Origin: Ectothiorhodospiraceae bacterium | GTDB taxonomy: Bacteria; Pseudomonadota; Gammaproteobacteria; HK1 | NCBI GenBank assembly: GCA_024234875.1 | Contig: JACKNM010000016.1 | Coordinates: 1-64,000 of the forward strand | Length of the DNA stretch: 64,000 nt | Direction of reading: 5' to 3' | Part shown: positions 20,431-29,746 of the stretch, one piece after another | Position numbering within the stretch: position 1 is the first letter of the stretch | Layout: the number at the start of each line of letters is the position of its first letter | Position numbers and translations under genes: made by a program | The notes under the pieces: model-generated | What the model saw: only the letters and a program-made list of their open reading frames with translations | Database searches by the model: none | What the model was told of the DNA's origin: nothing

Positions 20431-21765
20431 TCAGACCGGGAAGGGGACCTCTCGCCGATAGCACCAGCCGAGCGTCACTGCTCGCGCGACCATGAACACG
20501 GTCAGCGCCAGCCAGAGCCCGTGGTTGCCGAGCACCGGAGCGGCCAGTGTCGCCGCCAACAGGTAGACCGCGAGCGACAGCACCATGGTGTCGCGCATCT
20601 CGCGTGACCGCGTCAGGCCGATGAACACGCCGTCGAGCATGAAGCTCCACACCGACAGCAACGGCGACGCGATCATCCACGGCAGGTAGTCGAGCGCGGT
20701 GTCACGTACCGCGTCGATGGTGGTCATCAGCGCGATGATCGACGGTCCCGCCAGCCAGTAGACGATCGCGTAGACCGCACCGACCGCCGCCGCCCAGCCG
20801 GTCGCCACGCGCACCGCGGTGCGCAGCGCGCGCGCGTTGCGCGCGCCCCAGGCGTTGCCGGCCAGCGCCTCGACCGCGTGCGCGAAGCCGTCGAGCCCGA
20901 AGGCCATGATGGTCTGCAGGTGGAGCAGGATCGCGTTCGCCGCGAGCACCACGTCACCGAGCCGTGCGCCGGCCGAGGTGAAGTGGGCAATCGCGGACAG
21001 GGCGGCCACGGTGCGCACCATGATGTTGAGGTTGGCGCGGCCGAGGGCGAGGAGCTGCTGGCGGTCGAGCACCGTGCGACGGTCGGGCCACGGGCCCAAT
21101 CGCCGCATGATGCGCAGCACCAGCACCATGCCGAGGATGGCGGCGGCCCACTCCGCGGTCAGCGTCGCCACTGCGACGCCGGTGACCCCGGCGTCGAGGC
21201 CGAGCACCAGCACCAGGTCGAGCACCACGTTGATCACGTTGAGCAGGACCTGGAGCACGAGCGCGGTGCCCATGCGCTGCATGCCGAACAGCACGCCGAG
21301 CACCGCGAAGTTGAGCAGGCCGGCCGGCGCGGCCCAAATCCGGACGTGGTAGTACTCGAGCATTCCGGCCTCGACCGCGGCGCTACCGTCGAGCACTGCC
21401 ACCGCAATCGCCGCCACCGGGGTCTGCAGCACCACCAGGAGGGCACCGAGGACGGTCGCCGCGAGCAAGGCTCGGAGCGCGCTCGCCTGTAACCCGGCGA
21501 CGTCGCCGGCGCCGAGCGCCTGCGCCGCGAAGCCGGTGGTGGCCATGCGCAGGAAGCTGAACATCCAGTACAGGAAGTTGAACACCAGCGCGCCGAGGGC
21601 GACGGCACCGATGTGCGCGGGGTCCGGGAGCCGGCCCACCACCGCGGTGTCGACCGCGCCGGCGAGTGGCACCGACATGTTCGACAGGATGACCGGCCCG
21701 GCCAGGGTCCAGACCCTGACGTGCCAGCGCCCGTCGCCGGTCAGCGCGGCGCGCTCGTCGGACAA
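20431..21765 (-). CDS. MATE family efflux transporter (DinF-like)
   Basis: A 444-residue inner-membrane protein with about 12 hydrophobic helices in two homologous halves. The N-terminal LAGPVILSNMSVPLAGAVDTAVVGRL segment is typical of DinF-type MATE proteins; written in parts it reads GPVILSN then DTAVVGRL. These export organic cations or drugs in exchange for Na+ or H+. The best start is a TTG at 21765, without a clear Shine-Dalgarno, so the N-terminus is uncertain by a few codons. It lies 51 bases downstream of the LysM-like membrane protein gene on the same strand. Confidence 0.85.
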   Translation of the reverse strand: MSDERAALTGDGRWHVRVWTLAGPVILSNMSVPLAGAVDTAVVGRLPDPAHIGAVALGALVFNFLYWMFSFLRMATTGFAAQALGAGDVAGLQASALRALLAATVLGALLVVLQTPVAAIAVAVLDGSAAVEAGMLEYYHVRIWAAPAGLLNFAVLGVLFGMQRMGTALVLQVLLNVINVVLDLVLVLGLDAGVTGVAVATLTAEWAAAILGMVLVLRIMRRLGPWPDRRTVLDRQQLLALGRANLNIMVRTVAALSAIAHFTSAGARLGDVVLAANAILLHLQTIMAFGLDGFAHAVEALAGNAWGARNARALRTAVRVATGWAAAVGAVYAIVYWLAGPSIIALMTTIDAVRDTALDYLPWMIASPLLSVWSFMLDGVFIGLTRSREMRDTMVLSLAVYLLAATLAAPVLGNHGLWLALTVFMVARAVTLGWCYRREVPFPV

Positions 21766-21816
21766 CGTGGAGGCCGGTGTCGGATACCGCCGGGCGGCGT
21801 GCGCGCTCGCATCGAG

Positions 21817-23475
21817 TCAGCCGCGAGGGCCGACGAAGTGCCGGTAGATCGAGCTCAGCTCCTCGGGTGAGAAGCTGACGATGACGATTTCCTGTCCCGG
21901 GTAGACGCGATTGGGGTTCTGACCCATGCGCCCGTTGCGGTAGTTGTAGACCCAGCTCTCGCGTGCCTTGTCGTGGATGAGCAGGCCGAGGAACGAGCTC
22001 GACCGGTCCGCGAGGCGCTCGTCCGCGTCCCGGGGAATCTCGACCTGGTAGGTGTCGATCTGCTCGCCGCGTCGAATGGCGATACCGCGGGCGAAGTTCT
22101 CGATGATGCCGTCGTGGATGATGCCCCAGATCCCCTGCTCGTCGTTCGGCTGCACCGTGCGCACGTAGAAGATGGCATCCGGGTCGACGTCGCCGAGCTT
22201 CGCGCGCAGGAGGTCGGCGATCGTCGCCGACTCCAGCCGATAGGGCGCGCGGATGATGCTCAGCTCCTCGTCCGGACTCGTCTCCGGCCGCATCTGCAGG
22301 GCGGCCGGCGTGGTCACCTCGAAGTAGCGCACGTTGCGCACGACCTCGAGTGGGCGCTTCGGCGCGCCGGCGTAGCGCTCGAGCACCTGGCGCAACGTGA
22401 ACTGCCGGACCGAGTCCTGCTCGAGGAGTCGCACCGGTTGCTCCAGGTTGCCGGCGGCACCGGCGATCAGCTTCTCCGGCGACGTGATCTCGATCTGCTC
22501 CACCTCGCGCACGACGGTGATCGGCGAGTTCGCGGCCAGCGCGGGATCGCGCGCGAGCTCACCCCGCGTGACCACCTCGGCCGACACCTCCGGCAGCAGA
22601 GAGATGATCTGGTCCCGGGTGACGAAGTGGTCTGCGCGATCGGCCTCGACCGGACGCGGGCCGGGGCTCGAGATGTCGGAGACGTAGGCGCGGGCCTCGG
22701 AGTCGATACTCGGCGGGCTCGTCGGTGTGGTCGGGGCTGCCCCGCCCACGGCCGGCAATGCGGTGGCCGGTAGCGCGGGTGCGGGTGGTGCGGGCGGTGC
22801 GGGACCGAGGGCGAGAGTCGGCGCCGGCACATCGCGGGCGGGCGTGGTGGGCGCGGATGGCGAGGTGGTCGAGCGCCCCGGGTCGGCGCCCGCTCCCGGG
22901 CTCAGCGCGCCGACCCCACTCGGGGCGTCGACGCCAGGCAGCGCGCGGACCGTGATTCCGGCGCCCGCGCCCGGTAGCGGTGCCGCGCTGACCCCGGGGC
23001 GAGGTGAGAGGGCGGCGGTGGGGGTCGCCGGCGGCTGCGGGGCCTGCGACGCGGTGTCGCTCGGGCTGGCCGTCGCGGTGCCGGCCCCGGCTCCGGCCGG
23101 GGCCGCGGTCGGCGCTTGCGCCGAGGTCGCGGTCGGAGGCGCCGTCGCCACCGGCGTCGGATTCTCCGTCACCGGGACGATCGCCGACGGGATGGACGGC
23201 GCCGGTGCTCCGGCCGTGCTCGCGGTCGAAGGAACGGTCGAAGGAACGGTGGCCGGCGCGGCAGGGGCACGCGCCGGCGCGGGCGATTGCGCTCGCGTGC
23301 TCGGCGCGCGGGCGCTCGGCGACGCGCCGCCCAGCGAGCCTGGGCCGAGGGAGGCGTTCCCGGGCATCGGGAAGCCGCCCTCGCGCCACAGCAGCACGGC
23401 GGCGACGACGATGCCGACGATCAGCACGACGGACAGAAAGCGGCGCAATGGCGGCCTCGACTGACTGGTGCCCAT
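21817..23475 (-). CDS. Membrane-anchored protein with Pro/Ala/Thr-rich linker and LysM-like C-terminus
   Basis: A 552-residue protein of unknown role. One hydrophobic helix (about residues 12-28, FLSVVLIVGIVVAAVLLW) follows a short basic N-terminus. A long low-complexity linker rich in Ala, Pro, Thr and Ser runs to about residue 250. The rest is a folded domain that ends with QNPNRVYPGQEIVIV, which looks like the last third of a LysM repeat with a long insertion. This suggests a periplasmic, peptidoglycan-facing anchor. The frame is open well upstream, but ATG 23475 fits the membrane topology and has a TATCAT -10 box 56 bases before it. It is divergent from the SPFH gene. Confidence 0.6.
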   Translation of the reverse strand: MGTSQSRPPLRRFLSVVLIVGIVVAAVLLWREGGFPMPGNASLGPGSLGGASPSARAPSTRAQSPAPARAPAAPATVPSTVPSTASTAGAPAPSIPSAIVPVTENPTPVATAPPTATSAQAPTAAPAGAGAGTATASPSDTASQAPQPPATPTAALSPRPGVSAAPLPGAGAGITVRALPGVDAPSGVGALSPGAGADPGRSTTSPSAPTTPARDVPAPTLALGPAPPAPPAPALPATALPAVGGAAPTTPTSPPSIDSEARAYVSDISSPGPRPVEADRADHFVTRDQIISLLPEVSAEVVTRGELARDPALAANSPITVVREVEQIEITSPEKLIAGAAGNLEQPVRLLEQDSVRQFTLRQVLERYAGAPKRPLEVVRNVRYFEVTTPAALQMRPETSPDEELSIIRAPYRLESATIADLLRAKLGDVDPDAIFYVRTVQPNDEQGIWGIIHDGIIENFARGIAIRRGEQIDTYQVEIPRDADERLADRSSSFLGLLIHDKARESWVYNYRNGRMGQNPNRVYPGQEIVIVSFSPEELSSIYRHFVGPRG

Positions 23476-23530
23476 CCCGCGCCGCGTCGGTCTGGGTGCC
23501 CGCGGCTCGTGACGACGAAACGATGCCCAG

Positions 23531-23536
23531 ATGATA
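23531..23536 (-). promoter_or_regulatory. Candidate -10 box of the LysM-like protein gene
   Basis: Read on the minus strand this is TATCAT, 56 bases upstream of the preferred start. No good -35 is visible. A TATGAT on the plus strand near 23680 may serve the divergent SPFH gene. Otherwise 23476-23767 holds no gene that can be supported. Confidence 0.3.
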
Positions 23537-23767
23537 ACAGCGATCCGCGGCTCGGCCGCGCCGGATTCGGTCGGCCGCAGGCGGATTCGAGGCCCCTTGG
23601 ACACCCCGTGTCGCGCCTGCGAATCCCGGCCCGAGGGCACACCGCTCGGCCTCAAGACCCGACAGGAACGGCCGTTGTTATGATCCCGCGCCGCGCCGTC
23701 GCGCGCGCGAACCTCGGCCATCGGGCGCCGGTGGTCGCAGGCCGACCACCGACAGGGAGACGAACTC

Positions 23768-25474
23768 ATGGTCTACATCGCCACCGCCATCGCGCTGATC
23801 ATCGCCGGCATCGTGCTGCGCGAGGTCGCGCGCTCACGGGGCAAGCCCGCCCTCGGCATGCTGTCCTACCTGACCTGGGCGGGTGCGGTGCTCGCGGTCG
23901 GGGCGACCTCGTTCACCATCGTCGAGCAGGAGTCGATCGGCCACCTCAAGCGCATCTATCTGGCCGACGACATGGCGCCCGGCCAGATCATCGCGCGCGA
24001 CGGCGAGAAGGGCCCGCAGGCGCGGGTGCTCGGCCCGGGATTCCACGTCGTGCCGTTCGTGCGCATCCTCTACCAGGTCGAGCAGTACCCGGTGGTCGAG
24101 ATCCCGCAGGGCCAGTACGGGTTGTTGGTCGCGCGCGACGGCGCGCCCCTGGCCCCCGGGCAGTACATCTCGCGAGGCTGGCCGGCGGGCGAGTTCAACC
24201 AGATGCTCGACGCCGAGCACTTCCTGGCCAACGGCGGCCAGAAGGGCCCCCAGCTCGAGGTGCTGCGACCCGGCAAGTACCGGTTCAACCGCTATCTGTT
24301 CGACGTCAAGCTCGGGCGGGCGTTGAACGTGGACACCGGCGAGGTCGCGGTGGTGAAGTCGAACGTCCAGGAACGCGACGACTGCCCGGACCCGCAGAGC
24401 CTGTTGCGCGGCGCCAGTGGCTCCGGTCAGGCGCTGTCGGTGCCGCTGGTGCCACGGGGCTGTGTCGGGGTGTGGGACGAGGTGCTGCTGCCCGGGCGGT
24501 ACTACCTCAATCAGGAGGCCTACACCACGACGCTCATTCCGACCCGCGCTCAGACCTGGAACTACATCGGCGGCTACGAGAAGCGGCGCATCGACCTCAC
24601 CGTCGGCGACGACGGCAAGATCCAGCAGGCGGCCAAGGCCGAGCAGATGGCGAAGCCCGACGGGGCGGCCGACGAGGCCATCGTGGTCACGGTCGAGGGT
24701 TGGCGCGTGCCGCTCGACGTCAGGGTCGTGGTGCAGGTCGACCCGGCCAGCGCGTCACGGGTGGTGGCCTCGGTCGGCACCCTGGAGCAGGTGGAGGATC
24801 GCATCGTCACCCCGGCGTTGCGCTCGATCACCCGCAACGTCGCCGGGGCCGAGGACCGGCAGGTGCTCGACCTCATCAACAAGCGCGACGAGCTCGAGTC
24901 CCTGGTCGAGGCCGCGCTCTACCCGGAGGGCGTGAAGGCCGGGGTGACCATCAAGGAGGTCCGCTTCGGCGACCCCGCGATACCCCCCGAGCTGCTGGTC
25001 GCCCGCCAGCGGCAGCAGCTCGCGGACCAGCTGGAGTCGACCTACGAGCGTGAGCGCGAGGCGCAGGAGAAGCGCGTGGCGGTCGAGCGCAGCCGATCGA
25101 CCGCGGACCTGCAGAAGGAGCTGGTGCGGGCTCAGATCGCGGTCCAGGTCGCGGAGCAGCAGCGCGAGCAGCTGCGGCTCCAGGGCGAGGGCGAGAAGCT
25201 GCGCCTGGTCGAGATCGCGAAGGGGCAGCGCGAGCAGACGGCGGTGCTCGGCGAGGACCGCGTCTATCAGCTCGCGGTCCTCGACAAGGTGCTGGAGGCC
25301 GCGGTCACCAATCCCGAGATCGTCAAGATCCCGCAGGTCTACGTGCAGGGGGAGAGCAACGGATTCGAGGGGCCGGCGGCCATCCTCGGTGCCAGCACCC
25401 TGATGCGTTCCATCGCCGGCGGATCGGCCGCAGACAGGCCGGCGGCGCAGCCCGCACCCGCGCCGCGGCAGTAG
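23768..25474 (+). CDS. SPFH/band 7 domain membrane protein (flotillin-like)
   Basis: A 568-residue protein with two N-terminal hydrophobic helices (about residues 3-20 and 31-50). A long SPFH (prohibitin homology) region follows, then a charged coiled coil (about residues 410-490, rich in Glu, Arg and Gln: EREREAQEKRVAVERSR) and a short C-terminal tail with QVYVQGES. This layout is that of flotillin-like scaffold proteins that organise inner-membrane patches or regulate proteases. The region around residues 150-290 is larger than in ordinary SPFH proteins. ATG 23768 has AGGGAGA upstream. It is divergent from a membrane-anchored LysM-like protein; a joint envelope role is plausible but unproved. 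Confidence 0.75.
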   Translation: MVYIATAIALIIAGIVLREVARSRGKPALGMLSYLTWAGAVLAVGATSFTIVEQESIGHLKRIYLADDMAPGQIIARDGEKGPQARVLGPGFHVVPFVRILYQVEQYPVVEIPQGQYGLLVARDGAPLAPGQYISRGWPAGEFNQMLDAEHFLANGGQKGPQLEVLRPGKYRFNRYLFDVKLGRALNVDTGEVAVVKSNVQERDDCPDPQSLLRGASGSGQALSVPLVPRGCVGVWDEVLLPGRYYLNQEAYTTTLIPTRAQTWNYIGGYEKRRIDLTVGDDGKIQQAAKAEQMAKPDGAADEAIVVTVEGWRVPLDVRVVVQVDPASASRVVASVGTLEQVEDRIVTPALRSITRNVAGAEDRQVLDLINKRDELESLVEAALYPEGVKAGVTIKEVRFGDPAIPPELLVARQRQQLADQLESTYEREREAQEKRVAVERSRSTADLQKELVRAQIAVQVAEQQREQLRLQGEGEKLRLVEIAKGQREQTAVLGEDRVYQLAVLDKVLEAAVTNPEIVKIPQVYVQGESNGFEGPAAILGASTLMRSIAGGSAADRPAAQPAPAPRQ

Positions 25475-25493
25475 GGCCGGTGCCCCGGCGCGG

Positions 25494-25522
25494 CGGCGGG
25501 CATCGCGCTCCGCCGCCCGCCG
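25494..25522. terminator. Bidirectional terminator-like hairpin
   Basis: Arms CGGCGGGC (25494-25501) and GCCCGCCG (25515-25522) lie between the convergent SPFH and aminotransferase genes. The stem is 8 bases, the loop 13, with no T run. Confidence 0.4.
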
Positions 25523-25531
25523 GGCGCGCGA

Positions 25532-26938
25532 TCAGGCGCTCACCGCCCCGCGACGGAGCTCGCCCTCGGCCTTGAGCATGCGACAGGCCTGGCGGAAGGC
25601 CTCCACCGTCTGCGCCACCTCGGCCTCACCGTGGGTGGCGGAGACGATACCGCCCGGCTTGCCGGACATGTCGACGCCGTGCACCAGCAGCGCCAACCGG
25701 AAGCGATTGGCGGCACGGTGCTTGCCCGAGCGCTTGAGCGCGTCGTGGCTCTCGCCGTAGGCATCGAAGGCGAGCGGATCGATGTCACGGTTGTCGGGGT
25801 TGGTGTAGACGTAGACGGCGGAGTGCTCGCCGTAGGCGGCCCACGGCACGTCCTCCTCGCCGAACACCCGGTTCACGCCCTGGCGAATCTGCTCCGCGGT
25901 GCGGCTGGCGCGCGCACACGGGTCGGTCGGACCGCCGATGATCTCCAGGGTCACGATTCCTGCCGCGGCCGAGACCGGGTTGGCGTTGAAGGTGCCCTGG
26001 TGCTGGATCTTCTCCTTGCCCTGGCGCTGCATCTCGTCGAAGTCGAGCAGGTCGAGGATCGCCTTCGGCCCCGCCACGCACCCGCCCGGCAGGCCGCCGG
26101 CGAGGATCTTGGCGAAGGTCGCGAGATCCGGGGTGATGCCGTAGTGGCCCTGGGCGCCGCCGGGCGACACCCGGAAGCCGGTCACCACCTCGTCGAACAT
26201 CAAGAGGATCCCGAGCTCGCGGGTGACCTCGCGCAGCCGCGACACGAAGTCGCGCCCCATCGGCAGCACGCCGAAGCTGCCGCCGGTCGGCTCCAGCATC
26301 ACCACCGCGATGTCGTCGGCGTGGGCGCGGAGCAGCGCGCAGGTGGCCTCGATGTCGTCGGGCGGGGCGAGGAGGACGCTCTCGGCGATGCCGGTGAGGA
26401 GCCCCGGCGTCGCGGTGCCGTCGAAGTGGTTGTCGTATCCGAACGCCGCGTGGTCCTGCCAGCCGTGGAAGTGGCCCTTGAAGCGCACCACCTTGTCGCG
26501 ACCGGTGAAGCCGCGCGCGAGGCGCAGCGCCATCATGTTGGCCTCGCTGCCGGAGGAGAAGAAGCGGACCCGCTCGGCGCAGGGCACGAGCTTGCGCACC
26601 AGCTCGCCCCAGCGGATCTCGAGCTCGTGACAGGCGCCGAAGTGGGTGCCGAGATCGAGGCGCTGGTGCACTGCCTTCATCACCTCGGGGTGGCAGTGTC
26701 CGAGCAGCAGCGCGCCGTGACCGCCGTAGTAGTCGACGTACTCGTTGCCGTCGATGTCCCACTTGCGCGGACCGGCGGCGCGCTCGACGTAGATCGGGTA
26801 GGGGTCGAGACGACGGGCATCGTGAACCAGCCCGCTCGGGAACACGCCCCGGGCGCGCTCGGCGAGGGCGGCCGATCCCTTGGTGCGGGCGCGGTAGGCG
26901 GCCACGGTCGGGGAATTGGTGAGGCTCGGGTCGCTCAT
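25532..26938 (-). CDS. Class III PLP aminotransferase, glutamate-1-semialdehyde aminomutase-like
   Basis: A 468-residue class III aminotransferase. It shows FFSSGSEANMMALRLAR (phosphate binding), LMFDEVVTGFR (the Asp that pairs with pyridoxal nitrogen) and the PLP lysine Lys277 in FAKILAGGLPGG. The best-known relatives are HemL proteins of about 430 residues. This one has extra length at both ends, and its GTFNANP and C-terminal parts differ from housekeeping HemL. It may be an aminotransferase acting on another amine or amino-ketone. No tetrapyrrole genes are nearby. It is divergent from the glutaredoxin-fusion gene. Confidence 0.75.
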   Translation of the reverse strand: MSDPSLTNSPTVAAYRARTKGSAALAERARGVFPSGLVHDARRLDPYPIYVERAAGPRKWDIDGNEYVDYYGGHGALLLGHCHPEVMKAVHQRLDLGTHFGACHELEIRWGELVRKLVPCAERVRFFSSGSEANMMALRLARGFTGRDKVVRFKGHFHGWQDHAAFGYDNHFDGTATPGLLTGIAESVLLAPPDDIEATCALLRAHADDIAVVMLEPTGGSFGVLPMGRDFVSRLREVTRELGILLMFDEVVTGFRVSPGGAQGHYGITPDLATFAKILAGGLPGGCVAGPKAILDLLDFDEMQRQGKEKIQHQGTFNANPVSAAAGIVTLEIIGGPTDPCARASRTAEQIRQGVNRVFGEEDVPWAAYGEHSAVYVYTNPDNRDIDPLAFDAYGESHDALKRSGKHRAANRFRLALLVHGVDMSGKPGGIVSATHGEAEVAQTVEAFRQACRMLKAEGELRRGAVSA

Positions 26939-27141
26939 CGACGTCTCCTGGAGTGGGACCCGACCGCGGGCGCTGGTCGGGCGGCGTGTGGAAGACGCCG
27001 ACGTTAGACCAGCCGCTGCGCCGGGTCCAGCGTCGGCGAGGGGGCTCGACCCCGCTGGCGCGCCGCGTTGCCGGAGGTACCATTGCGCGTCACCGAGAGC
27101 GCGCCGCGTGCGCGGGTGATCCGTTCAACGAGGAGAGAGAC

Positions 27142-28065
27142 ATGCTCGCCGAGGAAATCCGCTCCCGCATCGACAGCCTCATCGGCTCCGACCGCGTGGT
27201 GCTGTTCATGAAGGGTACGCGCCAGATGCCGCAGTGCGGCTTCTCCGCCGCCACCGTCGGCATTCTCGACTCGCTGCTACCCGATTACGTCACCTTCAAC
27301 GTGCTCGAGGACCAGAGTATCCGCGAGGGCATCAAGGAGTTCTCGAGCTGGCCGACCATCCCGCAGCTCTACATCGACAGGGAGTTCGTCGGCGGCTGTG
27401 ACATCGTCAAGCAGATGTTCAACAGCGGGGACCTGCACGCCGCGCTCGGCCTTCCCGAGCCCGACCGCACGCCGCCGGAGATCCACATGAGCGACGCTGC
27501 GGCCGCGCTCATCCGCGACGCGGTCGAGGGCCATCCAGGGGTCTCGGTGCATCTCCAGATCGACCAGCGCTGGCAGCACGGCTTCCAGCTCGGCCCGGCC
27601 GAGGGGCACGAGGTGCGGGCCGACGCCAACGGCATCGAGATCCTGATGGACGTGGCGACGGCGCAGCGCGCGCGCGGGCTGGTGATCGACGTGCGCGAGT
27701 CTATCGAGGGTCGCAGCCTCTCGATCGAGAACCCCAACGCGCCGCCGCCGGTGCGCCAGCTCGAGGCGAGGGAGCTCGCGCGGCGGATGGAGGCGGGCGA
27801 GTCGATCGTGCTGGTCGACGTGCGCCCGCCGGCGGAACGCGCGCGCGCCGCCATCGCTGGCTCGCGGCATCTCGACGACGGTGGTCAGGCGCTGCTGGCC
27901 GATGCGCCGCGCGATGCCACCATCGTGTTCTACTGCCACACCGGGCAGCGCAGCCAGAGCGCGGCCGAGCACTTCCGGCTCCAGGGCTTCACCGACGTGT
28001 CGAACCTCGTCGGCGGCATCGAGGCCTGGTCGCGGGACGTCGACCCGTCGGTACCGCGGTACTGA
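27142..28065 (+). CDS. Monothiol glutaredoxin (Grx4) fused to an A-type-like domain and a rhodanese
   Basis: A 307-residue three-domain protein. Residues 1 to about 105 are a Grx4/GrxD monothiol glutaredoxin with the CGFS site (Cys32), which binds and hands on [2Fe-2S] clusters with glutathione. Residues about 112-205 look like an A-type carrier (IscA/HesB) fold but contain no cysteine, so they cannot bind a cluster in the usual way. Residues about 208-307 are a rhodanese domain with the active cysteine Cys265 in FYCHTGQRS. The frame is open upstream, but ATG 27142 has GAGGAGAGA just before it. Similar Grx4-rhodanese proteins are known from gammaproteobacteria. A role in iron-sulfur or sulfane-sulfur handling is inferred. 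Confidence 0.85.
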   Translation: MLAEEIRSRIDSLIGSDRVVLFMKGTRQMPQCGFSAATVGILDSLLPDYVTFNVLEDQSIREGIKEFSSWPTIPQLYIDREFVGGCDIVKQMFNSGDLHAALGLPEPDRTPPEIHMSDAAAALIRDAVEGHPGVSVHLQIDQRWQHGFQLGPAEGHEVRADANGIEILMDVATAQRARGLVIDVRESIEGRSLSIENPNAPPPVRQLEARELARRMEAGESIVLVDVRPPAERARAAIAGSRHLDDGGQALLADAPRDATIVFYCHTGQRSQSAAEHFRLQGFTDVSNLVGGIEAWSRDVDPSVPRY

Positions 28066-28070
28066 CCACC

Positions 28071-28095
28071 GCCGCCGGTCGCGCGGGCCGGCGGC
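28071..28095. terminator. Bidirectional terminator-like hairpin
   Basis: Perfect 8-base arms GCCGCCGG (28071-28078) and CCGGCGGC (28088-28095) with a 9-base loop fill the 37-base gap between the convergent glutaredoxin-fusion and SIMPL genes. Confidence 0.5.
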
Positions 28096-28102
28096 TACCC
28101 GC

Positions 28103-28837
28103 TCAGCGCGCGCGCACCAGCTCGATCTCGCCGCTCGCGGTGGCGGTCAGGCGCCGCGTGCCAGCCTCCATCACCGGCTCGGCCACCGCCATCGATTTCA
28201 TGGCGGTGGCCCGCACCAGCATCTCCGGGCGCGGGGGCACGCCGGCGTCGGTGCCGATGTCGATCCGCACCAGCCGATACTCGGTGCGACCGAGCGACTT
28301 CGCCACCAGCTCGGCGCGCGTCTGGAAGGCCGCCAGGGCCTGCTCGATCAGCGCGCCCTCGGCGGCGCGCCGGGTCTCCAACGCGACGTCTTGCTCCAGC
28401 CCCTCCAGCGCGAGCTGCTCCTGCAGGGTGGAGACGAGGCCGGCGAGGGCGCTCGCATCCCGGCTCTCGAGGCGGAGCTGCTGACGCACTCGCCAGGCGA
28501 CGATCGCCTGGTTCCGATAGACGGGGATGGTGCGGTAGCCGGTGGTCCGCGTCTCCACCCCCTGCACCTCGCGCGCGCGGTCGAGTGCCCAGCGCATCGC
28601 CCGGTTGACCTGGTCCGCCGCGGCGGACTGCTGCCCCGCCTCGCGCTCCGCCGCGAGTGTCGCCAGCGCCAGGTCCGGCTCGACCTCGCGGTCGGCGACG
28701 ACCTGGAACTGCACCCGGTCGTAGGTCGGCACCTCCTGCGCGAGCGCGCCGGTCAGGCCGGTGGCCAGCACCGCGGCCACGAGCAGGCGCGCGAGCCGAG
28801 GTGGGCGAACAGGGGGGCGACGGGTCGGGATGCTCAT
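28103..28837 (-). CDS. SIMPL (DUF541) domain periplasmic protein
   Basis: A 244-residue protein with a Sec signal peptide (LLVAAVLATGLTGALAQ, cleavage probably after ALA). The mature part has the SIMPL/DUF541 pattern: VVADREVEPDLALATLAAE near the start, a helical middle and the C-terminal VRATAMKSMAV segment followed by ASGEIELV. Members are periplasmic or outer-membrane proteins of mostly unknown function, some tied to oxidative stress (YggE). ATG 28837 is chosen because GAGGAG precedes it by seven bases; an upstream start would spoil the signal peptide. It is divergent from the sulfotransferase-like gene. Confidence 0.75.
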   Translation of the reverse strand: MSIPTRRPPVRPPRLARLLVAAVLATGLTGALAQEVPTYDRVQFQVVADREVEPDLALATLAAEREAGQQSAAADQVNRAMRWALDRAREVQGVETRTTGYRTIPVYRNQAIVAWRVRQQLRLESRDASALAGLVSTLQEQLALEGLEQDVALETRRAAEGALIEQALAAFQTRAELVAKSLGRTEYRLVRIDIGTDAGVPPRPEMLVRATAMKSMAVAEPVMEAGTRRLTATASGEIELVRAR

Positions 28838-28960
28838 CGAAGCGCTCCTCGGGCGGTGCTCCGGAATCGGGAGGCGGGCGGCAGCGGTCCGGCGATGCGA
28901 AGAGGCTACCATAGGCGGTCACGGCCGGCCGGGGCGGGCGCGGCGGAGGCATCTCCGGCG

Positions 28961-29686
28961 GTGAGACGATTCTGCGTGGTCAGCGCGACGCGCTCGGGGT
29001 CGAGCGCATTGATGGCCGCGATCGCCGCGGTCCCGGGGGTCTCGCTGCCCAGTCGTCTCGCCCCCGGGTGGGCCGAGGAGCTGCTGAACCCACGATTCGC
29101 CGCCACCTACGCGCGGGCCATCGGCCAGCGCCTCGGCCGGGTGCCGCGCCTTCAGGACTCGCTGGTCGAGGCGTTCTGGGCCGCGAGCGCCGGGGCATCG
29201 GTGGCCGGGTTCAAGCTGATCCTCGGCCAACACCACGACGTCGAGGCGTTTCTGGCCGAGCCCGGCCTCGCGGTCGTCGCGCTGTTGCGCACGGACCTGG
29301 AATCGGCGGTGGCCAGCGCGCTCTGCGCCGAGGTGCGCCAGCACTGGCCGCGAGAGGGTGGACCACAGACGCCCTGGCGGTACGAGGAGCGGATGGCGCC
29401 GCGCGTGCACGCACGCGTGCGCGAGCACCTGTACGCTCGACGCTTGCTCGAGCGGGTCGACGCCGCGGTACGGCTCGAGTACGAGCGCATGGTCACACCC
29501 GACTTCGAGTGCCCCGGGCTCGACACGCTGATCGGTGGCCCGGTGCGCATCGCGCGGCCGCGACCCCCGATTCGCGCCGCCGACTACGTCGAGAACCTGG
29601 ATGCACTGCGTGCGTGCATCGCCGCGGCGCTGGTGGCGGCGGACGTGCCGGCCATCACCGCTGGTCAGTCGGGCCCGGATCGGTGA
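28961..29686 (+). CDS. Sulfotransferase-like protein
   Basis: A 241-residue protein that opens with VVSATRSGSSALMAAI, the pattern of the 5'-phosphosulfate loop of PAPS-dependent sulfotransferases (Stf0 and related types, PRSGST in most). A later LLRTDLESAVASAL segment fits the 3'-phosphate-binding helix. It would move a sulfuryl group from PAPS to a sugar, lipid or protein. The start is taken as GTG 28961 with GGCGGAGG about 11 bases before it; the frame is open further upstream. A glycosyltransferase gene follows 60 bases later, so both may modify the same glycan. PAPS-synthesis genes are not in the window. Confidence 0.6.
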   Translation: MRRFCVVSATRSGSSALMAAIAAVPGVSLPSRLAPGWAEELLNPRFAATYARAIGQRLGRVPRLQDSLVEAFWAASAGASVAGFKLILGQHHDVEAFLAEPGLAVVALLRTDLESAVASALCAEVRQHWPREGGPQTPWRYEERMAPRVHARVREHLYARRLLERVDAAVRLEYERMVTPDFECPGLDTLIGGPVRIARPRPPIRAADYVENLDALRACIAAALVAADVPAITAGQSGPDR

Positions 29687-29746
29687 AGCTCGCGTGATGC
29701 AGCGCCGATGCCCGTTCCCGATACCCGCCACCCGCGGCCCGGTCCG

